64,000 nt of DNA from Terrabacter sp040702505 (GTDB lineage: Bacteria; Actinomycetota; Actinomycetes; Actinomycetales; Dermatophilaceae). The notes beneath the pieces are model-generated. The model was not told the origin of the DNA, made no database searches, and saw only the letters and a list, made by a program, of their open reading frames with translations. Made by a program: the position numbers and the translations under genes. Within the stretch, counting starts at the first letter, position 1. The number at the start of each line of letters is the position of its first letter. This document shows positions 44,626-55,811 of this stretch, in pieces. The stretch covers positions 299,015-363,014 of the forward strand of contig NZ_JBFBLC010000005.1 in the NCBI RefSeq assembly GCF_040702505.1, written 5' to 3'.

Positions 44626-45348
44626 TCAGCTTCCCTTGACGATTCCGAAGAGGATGGCGAGCGGCGGGATCGCGAAGCCCACGCTGACGACGAGCGCGAT
44701 GACCAGGCCGGTCGTCTTGGCGGCGCGTCGCGCCTTGGTGCTGCTCGTCCAGCCGAGCGTCTGGGCGCCGCTCCAGACGCCGTGCCACAGGTGCAGGCCG
44801 AGCGCGACCAGCGCGAGGATGTAGATGAGGACGACCCACCACACCTGGAAGCTCGAGATGACGAGCTTGCCGGCGCTGTCGCCGGCGGCCTCGTTGCCGA
44901 CGTTGATCTTGAGGATCGTGAACTGCAGCAGGTGCCACACGAGGAAGAGCAGCAGGGCGACGCCGCCCCAGCGCATGGCCCTGCTGCGCAGCGTCGCCAC
45001 AGCCGCCTGCTTGGCGACGTAGCGGTTGGTGCGGGCGCCGTTGGCGCGGCTCCAGAGCCAGAAGGCGGCGTACGCGTGGGCGAAGAGAGCGACGACGAGC
45101 ACGACGCGGAAGATCCAGAGGAAACCGCCGAAGGGCAGGATCGGCATCAGCATCGTGCGCAGGTGCAGGGCGTACTCGTCGAACGCCTGCGTGCCGCCGA
45201 AGATCTTGAGGTTGCCGTACATGTGCAGGAGTACGTAGAGCACGAACAGCGCACCCGAGGTGGCCATGAGCAGCTTCATGAACACGGTGGTGCGGCGTGC
45301 CGACGCAGGTCGAGGAGTTCCCGTCGCTGGGAGAGTGTTGGTGGCCAC
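44626..45348 (-). CDS. sdhC: Succinate dehydrogenase cytochrome b558 subunit
   Basis: The 240-residue protein has five membrane helices and the haem-ligand histidines of the single-subunit Sdh cytochrome b558 family (LLHMYGNL, FAHAYAAFW, FLVWHLLQF, LHLWHGVWSG). It anchors SdhAB and carries two haems, exchanging electrons with menaquinone. The GTG start gives a 20-residue cytoplasmic tail. It is the first gene of the operon, so the promoter must lie in 45349-45425. Confidence 0.9.
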   Translation of the reverse strand: MATNTLPATGTPRPASARRTTVFMKLLMATSGALFVLYVLLHMYGNLKIFGGTQAFDEYALHLRTMLMPILPFGGFLWIFRVVLVVALFAHAYAAFWLWSRANGARTNRYVAKQAAVATLRSRAMRWGGVALLLFLVWHLLQFTILKINVGNEAAGDSAGKLVISSFQVWWVVLIYILALVALGLHLWHGVWSGAQTLGWTSSTKARRAAKTTGLVIALVVSVGFAIPPLAILFGIVKGS

Positions 45349-45399
45349 CTGCGCACTTTATCCCTGCGGTTTCCGCACCCAAATTCCTACCCGCTGGTA

Positions 45400-45426
45400 G
45401 AGGGCCCCTTGTGACAATGTCAACAA
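45400..45426 (-). promoter_or_regulatory. Possible sdhCAB promoter/operator
   Basis: On the minus strand a perfect TTGACA occurs, followed about 17-18 nt later by CTACCAG as a weak -10. The -35 lies in the dyad TGACA-A-TGTCA (45412-45422), which could bind a regulator. Low confidence. Confidence 0.3.
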
Positions 45427-45545
45427 CAACCCTCGACGACGGGGACGAATGAGCACGTATGCCGTCAGCCGGGCGTCCTTGTCGCCGTGGCCTCCTCGAC
45501 CTGGGCAGTCTCGGACGGGCGCGGAGGGGGGAGGTGGGGGGCGCC

Positions 45546-45551
45546 TAGGGT
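45546..45551 (+). promoter_or_regulatory. Putative -10 box of the SDR gene
   Basis: TAGGGT ends exactly 7 nt before the ATG at 45559, supporting that start over an in-frame GTG at 45550. Confidence 0.45.
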
Positions 45552-45558
45552 GAGCGCC

Positions 45559-46527
45559 ATGGTGCTCCCGGAAGTCGCGTCCGCCCTCGACTGGGTGATG
45601 GACAAGTCCCTGGTGCTCGGCTACACGAAGATCGGCCCCGCGGTGCGCCGCGCCTGGTGGCCGGCCGACCCGGAGCCGGGAGCGCTCGCCGGTCGCCACG
45701 TGCTCGTCACCGGCGCGAGCGGCGGCCTCGGCCTGGCGTCCGCCCGAGGGCTGGCGCGCCTCGGCGCGGTCGTGCACCTGACAGGTCGGGACGCGGGCCG
45801 GCTCGACCGGGCCCGGTCCGACCTGTTGCGTGAGCAGCCCCTCGCCCACGTGCGCACGCACGTCGCCGACATCAGCGACCTCGCGGCGACCGCGCAGTTC
45901 GCGCGCGACTTTGCGAGTGAGGTGCCGAGGCTGCACGCCGTCGTGCACAACGCCGGGGTGCTGCCGCCGCGGCGCACGACGACGCCGGAGGGTCACGAGC
46001 TCACCCTCGCCACCCACGTGCTCGGCCCGCACGTACTCACCTACGGCCTCCGCGACGTTCTCGCCGGTGGTCGCGTCGTCGTCGTGACCTCCGGCGGCGC
46101 CTACGGCCAGCGCCTCGCCGTCGACGACCCGGAGTACGCCTCGGGCGACTACTCGGGGGTGACGGCCTACGCCCGCACCAAGCGCATGCAACTGGTCCTG
46201 ACTCGGTTGTGGGCCGACGACCTGGCTGCCAGGAGCATCGCGGCGCACGCGATGCACCCCGGCTGGGCCGACACCCCCGGCGTCACCGACTCGCTGCCGC
46301 GGTTCGCCGCGCTCACCCGGCCGCTGCTGCGCGACGCGGCCTCCGGCTCCGACACCGCTGTGTGGCTCGCCGCCACGGGCGACGCGATCGGCACCGGCGG
46401 CTTCTGGCACGACCGGCGGCGCCGGCCCACGCACTACGCACCGGTCGGGGTCGAGACACCGGAGCAGGTCGATCGCTTCTGGACGTTCGTCCGCGAGCAG
46501 ACCGGGGTGCCGACGACCGGCGACTGA
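45559..46527 (+). CDS. Short-chain dehydrogenase/reductase (DHRS12-like)
   Basis: The 322-residue classical SDR has an N-terminal extension of about 45 residues, the cofactor motif TGASGGLGLAS, the NNAG-equivalent HNAGVLPP, a catalytic serine in VTSGGAYG and Tyr-x3-Lys in YARTK, and HPGWADTPGV. The extension and the last motif resemble DHRS12-like SDRs from actinobacteria. The substrate is unknown. It is divergent from sdhC and convergent with manC, standing alone. Confidence 0.82.
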   Translation: MVLPEVASALDWVMDKSLVLGYTKIGPAVRRAWWPADPEPGALAGRHVLVTGASGGLGLASARGLARLGAVVHLTGRDAGRLDRARSDLLREQPLAHVRTHVADISDLAATAQFARDFASEVPRLHAVVHNAGVLPPRRTTTPEGHELTLATHVLGPHVLTYGLRDVLAGGRVVVVTSGGAYGQRLAVDDPEYASGDYSGVTAYARTKRMQLVLTRLWADDLAARSIAAHAMHPGWADTPGVTDSLPRFAALTRPLLRDAASGSDTAVWLAATGDAIGTGGFWHDRRRRPTHYAPVGVETPEQVDRFWTFVREQTGVPTTGD

Positions 46528-46567
46528 GGCAGCCGGACGGCATACGGCCTTCGAGGGGTGCAGTCGG

Positions 46568-47656
46568 TCAGGTCAGCTCGGTGCGGCCCTGTGCGGTCAG
46601 GGCCTCGACGACCTTCTTGACCTCCTGCGCGCGCTCGGGGCGCGTGATGAGCAGGGCGTCCTGGGTGTCGATGACGACGAGGTCGTCGACCCCGATGAGC
46701 GCGACGAGCCGGCCGGCGGCCGCGACCGTGGCGGTCGAGTCGATGCTGATGATGTCGTCGGCGGGGCCGATGGCGGTGATGCCGGGCAGGTCGGCGCTCT
46801 CGCCGACGAGCCGCGTCACGGAGGCGAAGTCGCCGACGTCGTCCCACCCGAGCGAGGCGGGCACGACGGCGACGCGTCCGGCGGCCGCGGCGGGCTCGGC
46901 GACGGCGTGGTCGATGGCGATCTTCTGCAGCGACGGCCACAGGTCGCGCATCCGCTGCGGGTCGCCCGCGATGGTGCGCAGGTGGTCGACCATCTCGGGG
47001 TGGTTCTGGCCGAGCAGCTCGAGCAGGGTCGTGGCTCCGACGACGAACATGCCGGCGTTCCAGCGGTAGTCGCCGCTCTCGACGTAGCGGGTCGCCGTCT
47101 CCCGGTCGGGCTTCTCGACGAACTCGTCGACCCGGTGCGCGCTCGGGGCACCCACGACGTCGAGCGGCTCGCCGAGACGGATGTAGCCGAAGCCGGTCGC
47201 CGGCTCGGTGGGTTCGATGCCGATGGTGACGAGCTCGCCGCGACGAGCGAGCACGACCGCCTCGCCCACGGCACGGCGGAAGTTCTCCGGCTCGGTGACG
47301 ACGTGGTCGGCCGCGAACGAGCCGAGGACAGCCTCGGGGTCGCGGCGCTCGAGGATCGCGGCGGCCAGCCCGATCGCCGGCATGGAGTCCCGGGGCGACG
47401 GCTCGCCGATGACCGCGTCGAAGCCGAGCATCGGCAGCTGGCGGCGCACCGCCTCCTCGTGGGCGACGCCGGTGACGACGAGCATCCGGTCCTCGACCAG
47501 CGGCTGGAGCCGGTCCCACGTCGCCCGCAGCAGCGACTGGCCCGACCCGGTCAGGTCGTGCAGGAACTTGGGGGAGTGGCGGCGCGAGATCGGCCACAGC
47601 CGGGTGCCCGAGCCGCCGGCGGGGATCACGGCCCAGAGACCCGGTATGCCTGTCAT
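46568..47656 (-). CDS. manC: Mannose-1-phosphate guanylyltransferase
   Basis: The 362-residue protein has the pyrophosphorylase signature GGSGTRLWPISRRHSPKF, FAADHVV, GYIRLGEP, EKPD and YRWNAGMFV blocks in the order seen in GDP-mannose pyrophosphorylases. It lacks the C-terminal isomerase domain of bifunctional ManC. It makes GDP-mannose for polysaccharide, lipomannan and glycolipids, linking it to the glycan locus. A TACGGT hexamer 7 nt upstream of the ATG fixes the start. The frame runs on upstream, antisense-free, but without meaning. Confidence 0.93.
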   Translation of the reverse strand: MTGIPGLWAVIPAGGSGTRLWPISRRHSPKFLHDLTGSGQSLLRATWDRLQPLVEDRMLVVTGVAHEEAVRRQLPMLGFDAVIGEPSPRDSMPAIGLAAAILERRDPEAVLGSFAADHVVTEPENFRRAVGEAVVLARRGELVTIGIEPTEPATGFGYIRLGEPLDVVGAPSAHRVDEFVEKPDRETATRYVESGDYRWNAGMFVVGATTLLELLGQNHPEMVDHLRTIAGDPQRMRDLWPSLQKIAIDHAVAEPAAAAGRVAVVPASLGWDDVGDFASVTRLVGESADLPGITAIGPADDIISIDSTATVAAAGRLVALIGVDDLVVIDTQDALLITRPERAQEVKKVVEALTAQGRTELT

Positions 47657-47663
47657 GGGGCAC

Positions 47664-47669
47664 ACCGTA
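47664..47669 (-). promoter_or_regulatory. Putative -10 box of manC
   Basis: TACGGT on the minus strand ends exactly 7 nt before the manC ATG. Confidence 0.5.
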
Positions 47670-47720
47670 TCCACCCGACGCGCCGCGCCGTCGCAGCGCG
47701 CGGGGCCGGGCGGCGCCGCA

Positions 47721-47744
47721 CCGCCTGCGTATGCCGTCAGGCGG
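47721..47744. terminator. Small hairpin at the end of the ABC permease gene
   Basis: CCGCCTG and CAGGCGG pair around a 10-nt loop that is the over-represented word CGTATGCCGT. The right arm contains the permease stop codon. It may be a weak terminator before manC. Confidence 0.4.
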
Positions 47745-49343
47745 GGATGTCGCGCCGGCGGAGCGCGATGAGCCCGGCCGCCGCCACGGCCGCCGCGACA
47801 ACCGTCAGCAGGACGAGCGGCAGCCAGCGCACCTCGCCGACGGGCAGCGTCGGCACGTGACCGAAGGGGGAGAGGTTCGTCATCCACTCCGGCCACTGCA
47901 GCACGGGCACGAGCTCGCCGAGCAGCAGGAAGACGATGAGGACGGCCCAGGCGAGGCCCGTCAGCCGCGGCGCCAGCCCGACGAGCAGCAGCGCCACGGC
48001 CACCGCCACCCACATGGCGGGCGCGGTGACGAGGGCTGCCAGCACCAGGCCGCCGACGGACAGGTCGGTGGGGCCCTTCGCGGTGCGGACGGCGACCACA
48101 CCGGCCAGCAGCCCGACGACGCCCATGACCGCGGTCGTCGACACGATCGCCAGCACGAGGTGGGACAGGGCCCACCGGGTGCGCGTGGCGCCGGTGGCCA
48201 GGAGCGCCTCGGCGCGCATCGCGGTCTCCTCGGTGCGCAGCCGCGTCACGATCGAGATGCCCAGCGCCGCAACGGCATACGCCCCGATGTGCAGCTCCGA
48301 CGCAAAGAAGACGTCGACGAGCGAGGCGTTGCTGCCCTGGGCCCTGGCGAGTGCGCGCAGCATGTCCCCGGTCGAGCCGGAGGAGTCGATCGACTGGACG
48401 TTCGTCGCGATGGAGCCGACGACGAGGCCGAGGACCACCGCCGTCACGGACCAGCCGATGAGGGTGCCGCGAGCCAGCCGGAGGGTCAGGCCGGAGACAG
48501 AGCCGAGGGAGCCGCGTGCGTGGCCGGCGCGTGCCGGCAGCAGGCCCGCGCCGAGGTCGCGTCGCTCGCGCAGCCAGAAGGCCGCGCCGACGAGCAGGAC
48601 GTAGGCCGCCAGCCCCAGCCACAGTGGACGGAAGTCGTTGGCGCCGTAGGGAGACACCCGCTCGCCCCACCCCAGAGGGGATAGCCAGATGAGGAACCGG
48701 GACGGGCTGTCGGACGCCGCGGTGTCGCCGACCGCGCGCAGCAGGAACGCGACGCCGAGGGCTCCGAGCGAGATCGCCGCGGTGCCCCGGGTGGTCTCGG
48801 TCAGCTGGGCCGCGACCGCCGTGATGCCGACCCAGGTCAGCCCCATGACGACCCACGAGACGGCGAAGGCGACCGATCCTCGGGTGTCGAGGCCGAGGCC
48901 GGCGAGGGAGGCGCCGCTGAGGACGGCCGTGGCGAGGACCGCCAAGGTCCCGAGCGTCACGGCGGCCGTCAGGGGCGCTCCCCGCCGGACCACGCCTGCC
49001 CCGAGCAGCTCCAGCCGGCCGGCCTCCTCCTCGGTGCGGGTGTGCCGGCGCACGACGATGTACGCGAGCAGGCAGAGGAAGACGCCACCGAGCAGGATCG
49101 TCTTGTAGACCGCGAACGAGTCGAGGGTCAGGCTCGTCGCCGGACCGTACAGCGCCACCGTCGCGGGGTTGTCCAGGAGCGGGGCGAAGATCGCGAGCGC
49201 CGAGGCGATGGTGGGGTAGAGGTCGATGGTCGCCTTGGCCGACCCGGCCGTGAAGGCGACGAGCCCGAGGACGCTGACCGGGACGAGCACCCGGTCACGT
49301 CGGGACGCCAGCCGCAGGAGCGGACCCGTGCCGGTGACGGCGC

Positions 49344-49347
<4 letters not shown>
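47737..49347 (-). CDS. ABC-2 type exporter permease (polyketide-antibiotic exporter family)
   Basis: The 536-residue protein has about twelve membrane helices in two similar halves, with RTEEEAGRLELLGAG in the first half and RTEETAMRAEALLATGATR in the second. These duplicated 'R-x-E-E' cytoplasmic loops mark the family of putative polyketide or drug exporters. It pairs with the ATPase encoded upstream (ATGA overlap). The substrate is unknown. Confidence 0.85.
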
Positions 49348-50339
<992 letters not shown>

Positions 50340-50418
50340 GAATCGACGGTACACAAGATTCACGATTTACTGAACGTTATGAGAGGCTAAGGTCGGCGCA
50401 GACGACGGAGGAGGACCA
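50340..50418. promoter_or_regulatory. Divergent regulatory region for the ABC exporter and its regulator
   Basis: This is an AT-rich island in a GC-rich setting. On the minus strand TACCGT (50346-50351) is a -10 for the exporter, 6 nt before its ATG. On the plus strand TTTACT, 16 nt, TAAGGT could be the regulator promoter, followed by the ribosome binding site GGAGGAGG. The partly symmetric TTCACGATTTACTGAA may be the operator. This is inference. Confidence 0.4.
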
Positions 50419-50937
50419 GTGACGGCGACCCTGCCCACCCAGCGCGACGAGCAGGCGGTCTCGGCGTACGTCGAGCGCCTCGGCGACACCCTCACCGACG
50501 CCGGTATGCCGCGGCTCGCCTCCCGGGTCTTCGCGCAGCTGCTCGCCGACGACGACGGCCGGATGACGGCGGTCGAGCTGACCGAGGCGCTGGACGTCAG
50601 CCCTGCTGCCGTATCTGGGGCGGTGCGCTACCTGACGCAGACCTACCTCATCGGCAAGGAGCGCGAGCGCGGGTCGCGCCGCGACGTCTACGTCGTGCAG
50701 GCCGACGCCTGGCACGGCGCGATGCTCTCCCGCGACCGGCTGCTGACCCAGATCGAGGCGAGCCTGCGCGCCGGGGTCCCGGCCGTCGGCGGCGTCGAGA
50801 CCGCCGCCGGACAGCGGCTGCAGCTCTCGGTCGCCTTCCTCGAGTTTCTCTCCGAGCGGATGGGTGCCCTCGAGCAGGAGTGGGAGGACCGCAAGGCCGA
50901 GCTCTCCCGCACACTCCCTCTCCCCACCCCCGACTGA
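50419..50937 (+). CDS. MarR/GbsR-like winged-helix transcriptional regulator
   Basis: The 172-residue protein has a winged helix: MTAVELTEALDVSPAAVSGAVRYLTQ (recognition helix region), then LIGKERERGSRRDVYVV (the wing), and a helical C-terminal half for dimerisation. The pattern matches GbsR/MarR-type regulators of exporters. It is transcribed divergently from the ABC exporter, so local repression relieved by a drug-like ligand is plausible. GTG start after a strong GGAGGAGG. Confidence 0.82.
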   Translation: MTATLPTQRDEQAVSAYVERLGDTLTDAGMPRLASRVFAQLLADDDGRMTAVELTEALDVSPAAVSGAVRYLTQTYLIGKERERGSRRDVYVVQADAWHGAMLSRDRLLTQIEASLRAGVPAVGGVETAAGQRLQLSVAFLEFLSERMGALEQEWEDRKAELSRTLPLPTPD

Positions 50938-50938
50938 A

Positions 50939-51034
50939 CCGTCGAGAGGCCAATCTTCGCGGGTCCCACCCCGTCGAGAGGCCAAGGTTTGCGGGTCCCG
51001 CCACGTCGAGAGGCCACGAACGGCCCCCATGGAG
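50939..51034. repeat. 32-bp tandem repeat, two full copies and one diverged copy
   Basis: Copies start at 50939, 50971 and 51003. Copies 1 and 2 share 28 of 32 bases, each starting CCGTCGAGAGGCCAA and ending in GCGGGTCCC-CC. Copy 3 matches only in its first half. It lies directly after the regulator stop in a gap without a gene. It is not a CRISPR: there are no spacers. Confidence 0.85.
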
Positions 51035-51048
51035 GCACACGGCATACG
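51034..51048. repeat. Left arm of a 15-bp inverted repeat flanking the acyl-CoA mutase gene
   Basis: GGCACACGGCATACG here is matched in inverted orientation at 52727-52741 (CGTATGCCGTGTGCC). Agreement continues a few bases further (CTCGG). The repeat contains the over-represented GGCATAC word. Confidence 0.7.
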
Positions 51049-51112
51049 CCCTCGGTGACGTGACATCGACAACGTTCGGCCGACGGGCGGCGAAGGCCGG
51101 GCCCCGCGCCGA

Positions 51113-51118
51113 TACGCT
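51113..51118 (+). promoter_or_regulatory. Putative -10 box of the acyl-CoA mutase gene
   Basis: TACGCT ends exactly 7 nt before the ATG at 51126. Confidence 0.45.
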
Positions 51119-51125
51119 CGGCGGC

Positions 51126-52718
<1,593 letters not shown>

Positions 52719-52726
52719 CCCGAGCC

Positions 52727-52741
52727 CGTATGCCGTGTGCC
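52727..52741. repeat. Right arm of the inverted repeat flanking the mutase gene
   Basis: CGTATGCCGTGTGCC is the exact inverted copy of 51034-51048. It begins 9 bp after the mutase stop. Confidence 0.7.
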
Positions 52742-52791
52742 CGGCCCGACGGACCGCCACGAGTTCCGCCGCGGCTGGGCACCGAGCACGG

Positions 52792-53512
52792 CTACGACAC
52801 CCTCGAGATTTTGGTGGCGGTAGGTCGGCGCACGGCTACGGTTGAGCCCAATGCGGCCAGGACGTAGTCGGGCTCGAACATCACCTCGTCCCACGTGAAG
52901 CGGAGCACCACCCATCCGCGTGCCGCCAGCCCGGTGTAGCGCCGACAGTCGCGTTTCAGCGCCGGTCGGGTGCCGTGGTTGTCGAAGCCCTCTGCCTCGA
53001 TGACGATGCGCAGTGACCGGTCCGCAAGGTCGACCTGCGCGAAGAAGCCGCGTCCCTTGACCACGTGCTGGGTCACTACGCTGAGCCCGTCCACCTGCAG
53101 GCAGAGGGCACGCAACACCGACTCAAAGGGGTTGGCGGACCCGCGATCCACGTGCTGCAGCACTCGGCCGACCTTGCGCCGCGACCGAGCCGGGAGCCGC
53201 AGCGCCAGATCTCGGACGACCAGCGGTGACAACCCGGACCGCCATGCGGAGTCAGCCACAGCAAGGGCCTCGTCGAAAGGCAGGTCGAGACAGCAGTCGA
53301 TGACGGTGCGAGCGGGACTCGTCACCCATCCGTCGGCAATCTCGTCAGCGGCGAGGTCCCGCCAGTGGCGATGCACCCCGGTCCGCGCCGGATCTCGCAG
53401 CTTGCGCCCTCGCGGCAGCGTCACGCCGCAGCGCTCGCCGGCGCACTACCGGCCGCAGCTGCGACCACCTGGCGCTGCCGCCGCACTGCGCGAGCACCGT
53501 CGTGACGTCCAT
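52792..53512 (-). pseudogene. DUF559-type protein gene with internal deletion (probable pseudogene)
   Basis: The C-terminal 200 codons (52792 to about 53415) encode a DUF559/very-short-patch-repair-like nuclease domain (HWRDLA, SPARTVIDC, then ADSAWRSG, and a FTWDEV block with core acidic residues upstream, IVIEAEG). The expected N-terminal winged-helix start, MDVTTVLAQCGGSARW, is found at 53512 in another frame. Between the two, the usual stretch of about 60-70 residues is missing and the frame shifts at about 53430. The gene therefore looks inactivated by a small deletion. An ATG or GTG near 53424 could give a truncated protein. Confidence 0.6.
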
Positions 53513-53653
53513 GGCCACAGGCTGCCGGGATGTCGCGGTCGCCGGCCGCGGCCATCCACAGGACCCACGGACCGCCACGACCGGCAAGTCAGGCCGTCGT
53601 CACGCACGCACATCACGGCATACGCAAGTTGGTGGCGGTCCGCCGGGTCGAAG

Positions 53654-54349
53654 CTAGGTGCGCGGGCGGTTGTGGCGGGGGCAGGCTGCGCACTCGCGCA
53701 TCCCGGGCAGCGCGTAGATGAAGCAGCACGACACCCGCGTCGGCTCCGTCCCGACGCTCTCGCCGGCAGCGCCGCGCGCGAGCCGTACCGAGGTCGCCCA
53801 GACGTCCTCGACGACGCCCCACCGCTGGCGTGAGCTCATCTTCACCCCGGGGGCGTATGCCGTCACGACCTCCGAGACCAGGCCGAGGTATGCCGTCCGG
53901 GCCCGTTCCAGACGACGCCCGGCCTCCTCGTCCACGGACAGGCCAGCGCGCGTCGGGTCCACGACGATGCGCGCGGGATACAGGCCGGGGGCCAGCTCGA
54001 GACCCAGCCCGGCAGGTGAGGGCACGAGCAGCCACGGACCCAGCACGGCTGCGTACGCCATCGGGGTGGCAACCACCTCGCACGCCCACTGGAGCACGAA
54101 GGCCGCCGGCACGTGTGGCCGCACCGTCACCCCGTGACGGTCCGACATCTGCCCGCGCAGCGCGTCCCGCCACGGGGCGAGCGGATCCGCGCCTGCCCGC
54201 ACGTGCGCCAGCACGTCACCGAACCACACCGTCGCCCCGGACGTCTCGCACGTCATGGTGGTGAACGGCAGGGCGCGGTCGACGACCGACACGACCTGCC
54301 GCACGGCCTCGGTGGCATGCACGGGCTGCACGTCTGCCTGCTGCTCCAC
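53654..54349 (-). CDS. FhuF-like ferric reductase C-terminal [2Fe-2S] domain protein
   Basis: The 231-residue protein ends with the pattern C-C-x10-C-x2-C (CCFIYALPGMRECAAC), the [2Fe-2S] site of FhuF-type siderophore ferric reductases. Upstream are a central hydrophobic half (FVLQWACEVVATPMAYAAVLGPWLL) and a VRPHVPAAF block as in FhuF-like proteins. It probably reduces ferric siderophores in the cytoplasm. The GTG at 54349 was chosen; the frame continues antisense through the next gene. No siderophore transporter is seen nearby. Confidence 0.75.
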   Translation of the reverse strand: MEQQADVQPVHATEAVRQVVSVVDRALPFTTMTCETSGATVWFGDVLAHVRAGADPLAPWRDALRGQMSDRHGVTVRPHVPAAFVLQWACEVVATPMAYAAVLGPWLLVPSPAGLGLELAPGLYPARIVVDPTRAGLSVDEEAGRRLERARTAYLGLVSEVVTAYAPGVKMSSRQRWGVVEDVWATSVRLARGAAGESVGTEPTRVSCCFIYALPGMRECAACPRHNRPRT

Positions 54350-54430
54350 CCCTGACCTCTCCCTCCGTGGCGGCGGACCTCCTGGCCCCGCCGGCGCCCC
54401 CGCGGGCGGGGACCGGCCCCATCCTCTCGC

Positions 54431-54436
54431 TAGACT
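54431..54436 (+). promoter_or_regulatory. Putative -10 box of the amidohydrolase gene
   Basis: TAGACT, close to consensus, ends 3 nt before a GTG (54440) and 9 nt before another in-frame GTG (54446). Transcription from it would exclude the first and make the mRNA nearly leaderless. Confidence 0.45.
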
Positions 54437-54445
54437 CCTGTGATC

Positions 54446-55699
54446 GTGACCGACCGCACTCCTTCGCTGCCCTTCGAGGCCATCGCCCGAACCGTCGAGG
54501 AGCACGTGCCCGAGCTGGTCACCATCCGGCGCGACCTGCACACGCACCCGGAGCTGGGCCGCGGCGAGGTGCGCACGACCGCCCTCATCGCCGAGCGGCT
54601 CGAGCGGGCCGGCATCGGCGTGCGCCGCCTGCGCGGCACCGGCCTCGTCGCCGAGCTGGGCGCCACCGACCCTGTGCACCGCATCGCCCTGCGCGCCGAC
54701 ATCGACGCGCTGCCCATTCGCGAGCAGACCGGTCTGCCCTTCGCGTCCGAGACCGACGGCGTCAGCCACTCGTGCGGGCACGACGTCCACACCACCGCGC
54801 TCATCGGGGCGGCCCTGGCGCTCAAGCAGGTCGAGGACCGGCTGGTCGACGCGGGGGTGGCCGCCCGCCTCGTCTTCCAGCCGGCCGAGGAGCTCATGCC
54901 CGGCGGCGCCGAGGACGTCGTGGCCCAGGACGGACTGGTCGGGGTCGACCGGATCTTCGCCCTGCACTGCGACCCGAGCCTCGACGCCGGCCAGGTGGGC
55001 CTTCGCGTCGGAGCCGTCACGGCGGCCGCGGACCAGATCGAGGTGACCCTCTCCGGCCGTGGCGGACACACCTCCCGCCCCCACCTGACCCAGGACCTGA
55101 CGTACGCCCTCGCCAAGGTCGTCACCGACGTGCCCGCCGTGCTGTCGCGCCGTCTCGACCCACGCGCCGGAGCGGCTCTCGTCTGGGGCTCGATCCACTC
55201 GGGCGGCGCCCACAACGTCATCCCGGCGTCCGGCAAGGTCGGCGGCACGCTGCGCATGCTCGACGCGGGCATCTGGGAGGGCGTCGAGCGCCTCCTCGAG
55301 TCCGTCGTGCACGACGTCGTCAAGCCGTATGCCGTCCGGGCCGATGTCACGATCACCAAGGGAGTGCCACCCGTCGTCAACGACGCCTCGTGCATCGACG
55401 CGCTCACCGCCGCGGTCACCGGGACGGGCGGCTTCGTCGCGCCGACGCCGCAGTCCCTCGGCGGCGAGGACTTCGCTTGGTACCTCACCCACGTCCCCGG
55501 AGCCATGGCACGGCTGGGCACGCGCACGCCGGGCGGCCCGACCTTCGACCTGCACCGGGGCGACCTCGTCGTCGACGAGGCCGCGATCCCGGTCGGGGCC
55601 TGCACCCTGGCCGGCGTCGTCTTCTCCGCGGCGGCGCAGCTGGCGGGTACGCCGACCCTCACCGGGGTATCTCCACTGACCGCGGTCGCGGATCGGTAA
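54446..55699 (+). CDS. M20 family amidohydrolase (hippurate hydrolase-like)
   Basis: The protein of about 417 residues has the M20D motifs: RRDLHTHPELG, RADIDALPI, SHSCGHDVHTTALIGAA (metal-binding Cys/His), FQPAEE (catalytic Glu) and a C-terminal GGEDFAWYL. Members cleave N-acyl amino acids or indole-acetyl amides; the substrate is not known here. The GTG at 54446 is preferred because of the promoter position; 54440 is the alternative. It runs just ahead of the nucleoside operon with 112 bp between. Confidence 0.85.
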   Translation: MTDRTPSLPFEAIARTVEEHVPELVTIRRDLHTHPELGRGEVRTTALIAERLERAGIGVRRLRGTGLVAELGATDPVHRIALRADIDALPIREQTGLPFASETDGVSHSCGHDVHTTALIGAALALKQVEDRLVDAGVAARLVFQPAEELMPGGAEDVVAQDGLVGVDRIFALHCDPSLDAGQVGLRVGAVTAAADQIEVTLSGRGGHTSRPHLTQDLTYALAKVVTDVPAVLSRRLDPRAGAALVWGSIHSGGAHNVIPASGKVGGTLRMLDAGIWEGVERLLESVVHDVVKPYAVRADVTITKGVPPVVNDASCIDALTAAVTGTGGFVAPTPQSLGGEDFAWYLTHVPGAMARLGTRTPGGPTFDLHRGDLVVDEAAIPVGACTLAGVVFSAAAQLAGTPTLTGVSPLTAVADR

Positions 55700-55811
55700 C
55701 ACTTGCGGCCGACTTGGCCGGAGCCGCTCAGATCCTGCTGCTGCGGGGTCTACAGTTCCGTGCTATCTGGGCCGATGTCGTCGTCGGCCCCGCGCATCTA
55801 AGGAGCACCTC

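Noticed and set aside
50939..51034. 32-bp repeat as a CRISPR array
   Set aside because: The units are directly adjacent with no spacers, only three copies, and no cas genes are present.
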